Below, one piece after another: positions 60,890 to 64,000 of a stretch of DNA of 64,000 bases. The DNA is from Paenibacillus cymbidii (GTDB lineage: Bacteria; Bacillota; Bacilli; Paenibacillales; NBRC-103111). Made by a program: the position numbers and the translations under genes. The notes under the pieces are model-generated. The model was not told the origin of the DNA. It saw only the letters and a list, made by a program, of their open reading frames with translations, and ran no database searches. How positions within the stretch are numbered: the first letter of the stretch is position 1; every line of letters starts with the position of its first letter. The stretch spans positions 1 through 64,000 of the forward strand of contig NZ_SHLX01000035.1 of the NCBI RefSeq assembly GCF_004764705.1, in the 5' to 3' direction.

Positions 60890-63550
60890 CTACAACGCAA
60901 ATTGATGACGGCCTGGACCTAATCTATGCTCCACTCGGGCAAGCGAGTCCGACCCGGCAGGAAGGGCGACGACCGCCGTCGTATTCGCCGGAATTTCGAT
61001 GTCGAAGCGGATACGAACCCCTTCCTTCCGCCACGCGGAGACGATCGGCCCTTTCTCCGTTTCGACAATGGCTTCCACCCACTCCAACCCGTCCGGCACG
61101 TATGGCCGGATGCCGATCTCGGCATAGCCGGGGGCCAGCGGTTGAATGCCGCCCAGCCGCGTATAGAAGGAAGTGCCGATGCCGCCGAACATCGCATGGT
61201 CGTGGGAGTGCATGCCGCCCTTGAAGCTCCACTGTTCCCACAAGGTAGTCGCTCCTTGCCCGATTTGCCAGCCGAAGCTCGGATAATCTTCCCGTGTCAA
61301 CAAGGTATAGGCCAGGTTGATATGTCCGTGATCGGCCAGGACGTCCAGCAAATAACGCGTAGCGTATATACCCGTGTCCAGATGGCTGTTTTTGGCGGCG
61401 ATAGCGGCGACCAAGCTGCTTACGGCTTGCGTCACGTTATCTTCGGGCACGATGCCGTAAGCGAGCGGCATCACTTGAGCGGTTTGCGAGCCGCTGCCGT
61501 ATACTCCGCCGCCTTGATGGAACCGCGTGTGGAAAGCGCGTTTGATCGCCTCCGCCAGCGCCGCGTACTGTTGCCGCTCCTCCTCCCGTCCCAGGACGCC
61601 GGCCGCCTCTGAGACGACCGAAGCTTGACGGAAGTACAAGGAAGTATTCACGATGGCGACTTCGCGAAAATAATTGCTCCATCCGTCCTCGTTCGGCGCG
61701 CACCAGTCCCCGAAGCCTTCCTCCACGATGCCGTCCGGCCACTTGGCCGCCAGATGGTCGATGTACGATTTCATCGGCTCGTAGTTGATCTGCAGCGCTT
61801 CCGCGTCTCCGTAATACCAGTATAAATACCAAGGGAGCGTCACCTTGTCCCCGCTCCAGTCCGGATTGCCCAGGCTGTCCGCGATATCGCCCAGCCATTT
61901 CCGATAGTAGAGGCGCATATCGAAGTTGTGGATGGCCGCTTCCTCGACGACAGCCGAATCCATCAAACAAGGCGTTCGTTCGTCGCGCTGGCAGCAGTCC
62001 GTAGGGATGCTGACCATGTTGTTCAAGATCGACCAGCGGATGTTGCTCTGGATGCGATTGAGCATCGTATCCGAACTGGCGAAGCGGCCGATCTCCCGCA
62101 CGTCCGCATGAATCGGTTTCGCCCGCATCTCGATCGGTTCGAGTCCGCCGCTCACCTCCACATACCGGAAGCCGTGATACGTGAAGCGCGGCTCGTAATG
62201 CTCGACCCCGCGGCCGGCCAGAATATATACATCCGTAGCCTTGGCGCGCCGATTCGTCCACGAATCAATGTTTCCCGTATCGTCGATCAACTCGCTGTAC
62301 TTCAGCGTCAGCTTGCTGCCCGCCGGCCCCTCGACCCGCACATTTACCCAGCCGGCGATGTTCTGGCCGAAGTCGTACACGAGGACGCCGTCGCGCGGGC
62401 GAAGGATGCGCACCGGTTCAAGCGGCTCGTACTGCTTAACGGGAGGTTGCGCATTCATCTGCAGCTCTCCCTGCGGCGGAACAACGGCAATCGCATGCGA
62501 CCAGCCTTCGGCTTGAAAATCGTGCGTGTCCCAACCAAGCTGCTCCATTCGACCGTCGTACGACTCCCCATCGTAGATGTCGTTTGTCAGAATCGGGCTA
62601 TCGGTTGTCAGCCACGATTCGTCCGTCAAGACTTGCAGCGAAGTGCCGTCGGCGAGCTCCATATCGAGCTGAAGGATCGCCGCTTTATCCCGCTTCCATT
62701 TCCAGCCCCACCGGGAGTAATTGAGATTATATCCGTTCCCCAGCCACAGCCCGATGGCGTTGCCTCCGACCAGCAGCGCGTCCGTCACCTCGTACGTATC
62801 GTATAGCATAATGCGATCGTATGGCGAGTTGGCCGGGGCGAGCACGCGGTTGTCGGCTTTCCGGCCGTTGATGCGAAGCTCGTACCAGCCGGCGGCATAG
62901 ACGCGCGCGACCGCCTTGACGACGTCCGAAGGTATCGTAAACGTGCGGCGGAACAAGGGGCTGTCCACGGATACCGGCGACTCGCATACGGATAAGGTGT
63001 TCTCGTCGAGCCTGATGCCGATGCCGGGCGAATTGGCGCTGAATGCTGTGAACTGAATGGCGGTCGGTTCATAGAACCGATTCACATATAAGGAGCGGCC
63101 GTCTTCGGCATATACGCGCAATTCACGGTAGACGGCGGTTTGTCCCGCATCGGTCTTGAAGCCTACCGTTCCCGGCTTGAGCTCGACGTCGCCGACCGTC
63201 AACGCTTGCCGACCGTTCAGGAATACGCGAACCGTATCGGCACCCTGCACGATCATCAATTTGACGTTTGCGGGCTGCTTTTCGAGCTCCGGCGCATGCG
63301 CCTTCCCCCATTCCCGGCGTGTGCCGCCTTCGACAGCATACAGCGAAACCGAATGCTCTTCCGCATCCAGCGCACAACCGAAGTAAGCGTTTTCGTCCCA
63401 GACGCCGAAAAGGACGTTAGCGCCGCGGGTTTCCACGGTGACATCGACTTCGACCCTGTACCGGCTCCAGCTTTTATGATGTGTGGTCGGCTTCCCTATC
63501 CACTGCGCCTTCCATCCGTCGTACGCGGCATTTTCCGTAAGTAGCGACAA
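60890..63550 (-). CDS. GH78 alpha-L-rhamnosidase
   Basis: The enzyme of about 886 residues is a GH78 alpha-L-rhamnosidase: an N-terminal carbohydrate-binding part (AQWIG, ARVYAAGWYELRINGRK), the sandwich domain (VYDFGQNIAGWVNV) and the (alpha/alpha)6 barrel with CCQRDERTPCLMD, GDWCAPNEDG and the catalytic-type glutamate in WEQWSFKG. No signal peptide is seen. The TTG at 63550 is chosen because AGGAGG lies nine bases upstream; an ATG at 63592 without such a site is the alternative. It removes terminal rhamnose from pectin-type oligosaccharides. Confidence 0.9.
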   Translation of the reverse strand: MSLLTENAAYDGWKAQWIGKPTTHHKSWSRYRVEVDVTVETRGANVLFGVWDENAYFGCALDAEEHSVSLYAVEGGTRREWGKAHAPELEKQPANVKLMIVQGADTVRVFLNGRQALTVGDVELKPGTVGFKTDAGQTAVYRELRVYAEDGRSLYVNRFYEPTAIQFTAFSANSPGIGIRLDENTLSVCESPVSVDSPLFRRTFTIPSDVVKAVARVYAAGWYELRINGRKADNRVLAPANSPYDRIMLYDTYEVTDALLVGGNAIGLWLGNGYNLNYSRWGWKWKRDKAAILQLDMELADGTSLQVLTDESWLTTDSPILTNDIYDGESYDGRMEQLGWDTHDFQAEGWSHAIAVVPPQGELQMNAQPPVKQYEPLEPVRILRPRDGVLVYDFGQNIAGWVNVRVEGPAGSKLTLKYSELIDDTGNIDSWTNRRAKATDVYILAGRGVEHYEPRFTYHGFRYVEVSGGLEPIEMRAKPIHADVREIGRFASSDTMLNRIQSNIRWSILNNMVSIPTDCCQRDERTPCLMDSAVVEEAAIHNFDMRLYYRKWLGDIADSLGNPDWSGDKVTLPWYLYWYYGDAEALQINYEPMKSYIDHLAAKWPDGIVEEGFGDWCAPNEDGWSNYFREVAIVNTSLYFRQASVVSEAAGVLGREEERQQYAALAEAIKRAFHTRFHQGGGVYGSGSQTAQVMPLAYGIVPEDNVTQAVSSLVAAIAAKNSHLDTGIYATRYLLDVLADHGHINLAYTLLTREDYPSFGWQIGQGATTLWEQWSFKGGMHSHDHAMFGGIGTSFYTRLGGIQPLAPGYAEIGIRPYVPDGLEWVEAIVETEKGPIVSAWRKEGVRIRFDIEIPANTTAVVALPAGSDSLARVEHRLGPGRHQFAL

Positions 63551-63643
63551 GTCAATGATCCTCCTCAACGTTCGTTGTTTCAACTCCTCCATAATTATCG
63601 GGCGGTACGGCTCAGACGTCAATGAGATTGCATCTTAGCAGCA

Positions 63644-63680
63644 AAAAAACCTCCGAGACCGCATTCGGGAGGTCGGAGGC
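63644..63680 (-). terminator. terminator between the GH18 and rhamnosidase genes
   Basis: On the minus strand CCTCCGA and TCTCGGAGG close a hairpin followed by TTTTTTT. It ends the GH18 transcript before the rhamnosidase start. Confidence 0.85.
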
Positions 63681-63753
63681 TTCATAATTAATAATCGCCA
63701 TGTGCTCCCTTTTGTAGATCGACGGAACAACCCGCGACGTACAAAGAGCCTTG

Positions 63754-64000
63754 TCAAAGCAGCTTGCGCACGGTAAAATTCGCCTCGAGCAGCGCCCAGT
63801 TTTGCGGGAACGGGTAGCCGAGCTCCCAGTAGCAGACGCCGCGCAGCCCGTACTCCTTGACCAGGTCGAATTTGGCCTGGGCGCTGCGGGCGTCCTCAAA
63901 CCACACTTCATGCGCCCGGCCTTGCGCATCCGTATACCGGTAATAGGGCGTCTGCGATTTGGTGTCGAAACGGATTTCGACGCCGTACTGAAGCGCCCGC
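63754..64000 (-). CDS. C-terminal part of a spore-type GH18 hydrolase
   Basis: The visible 81 residues run off the window edge. They include YYRYTDAQGRAHEVWFED and SAQAKFDLVKEYGLRGVCYWELG with the terminal PFPQNWALLEANFTVRKLL. This is the end of a GH18 barrel of the YaaH/YvbX/YdhD type, enzymes of spore peptidoglycan that usually carry N-terminal LysM repeats. The stop is TGA at 63754-63756. The N-terminus and catalytic DxxDxDxE motif are outside the window. Confidence 0.85.
   Translation of the reverse strand, partial: RALQYGVEIRFDTKSQTPYYRYTDAQGRAHEVWFEDARSAQAKFDLVKEYGLRGVCYWELGYPFPQNWALLEANFTVRKLL

Noticed and set aside
63622-63709. Small open frame of 29 codons starting MAIINYEASD after GGGAG
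   Set aside because: It reads through the terminator hairpin of the GH18 gene; likely accidental.

Overview
The window looks like part of the chromosome of a GC-rich, spore-forming member of the Paenibacillaceae (Paenibacillus/Cohnella type). The reasons are strong AGGAGG-type ribosome binding sites with frequent GTG/TTG starts, a YheC/D-type ATP-grasp protein and a spore-type GH18 tail, YesM/YesN two-component control of LplB/YtcP-type sugar transporters, a Btr-like AraC/binding-protein fusion, a T-box leader and Fur boxes of the Firmicute type. This is inference from gene content; no rRNA or marker gene is present. No tRNA, rRNA, CRISPR array, phage or complete insertion sequence was seen.

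Layout. 1-410 is a 12-bp tandem repeat followed by about 570 bp without a convincing gene. 1-7.5 kb holds an MFS exporter, a threonine synthase-like enzyme, panD, an ATP-grasp spore protein, a NarL-type two-component pair and a small cytochrome c. 7.5-12.4 kb is a sugar module (DeoR regulator, PfkB kinase, Gfo/Idh oxidoreductase, class I-type aldolase, divergent D-lyxose isomerase). 12.4-20.3 kb is a CheY-like regulator behind 11-bp iterons, then a Fur-controlled siderophore-iron operon: Btr-like activator, lipoprotein, two FecCD permeases, two esterases flanking a nitroreductase, and no local ATPase. 20.6-23.2 kb is a PadR/DUF1048/ABC-2 export operon. 23.3-26.4 kb is transketolase with a divergent LysR gene. 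26.5-30.1 kb is a pair of ABC half-exporters. 30.4-32.8 kb is a zone of broken genes (lipoprotein with paired indels, TerY-like VWA remnant) around an intact APH-family kinase. 32.9-37.5 kb covers T-box-controlled asd, the kbl-tdh threonine degradation operon and its divergent XRE-cupin regulator. 37.7-42.8 kb has an aldose epimerase with a LacI regulator, then a three-component membrane oxygenase/desaturase set (FAD reductase, Rieske ferredoxin, di-iron desaturase) behind twin palindromes. 43.3-64 kb is a plant-polysaccharide region: GH127 with a divergent AraC, a large secreted WbsX/GH99-like protein, a BNR protein, two permeases, a binding lipoprotein, YesM and YesN, an SLH-protein pseudogene, a GH78 rhamnosidase and the tail of a GH18 protein.

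How it fits together. Iron limitation would relieve Fur at two boxes and the Btr-like protein would then sense the siderophore and activate uptake; the esterases and nitroreductase would free the iron. In the right third, YesM senses an outside signal, YesN activates the transporter operon, and GH127/GH78 remove terminal arabinose and rhamnose. The most unusual items are non-coding: three copies of a multi-hairpin array with a fixed 50/62/53-bp hairpin spacing, a MITE-like inverted-repeat unit, Pho-box-like 11-bp iterons before a CheY gene, and duplicate GTGCCCGGGCAC palindromes before the desaturase operon.
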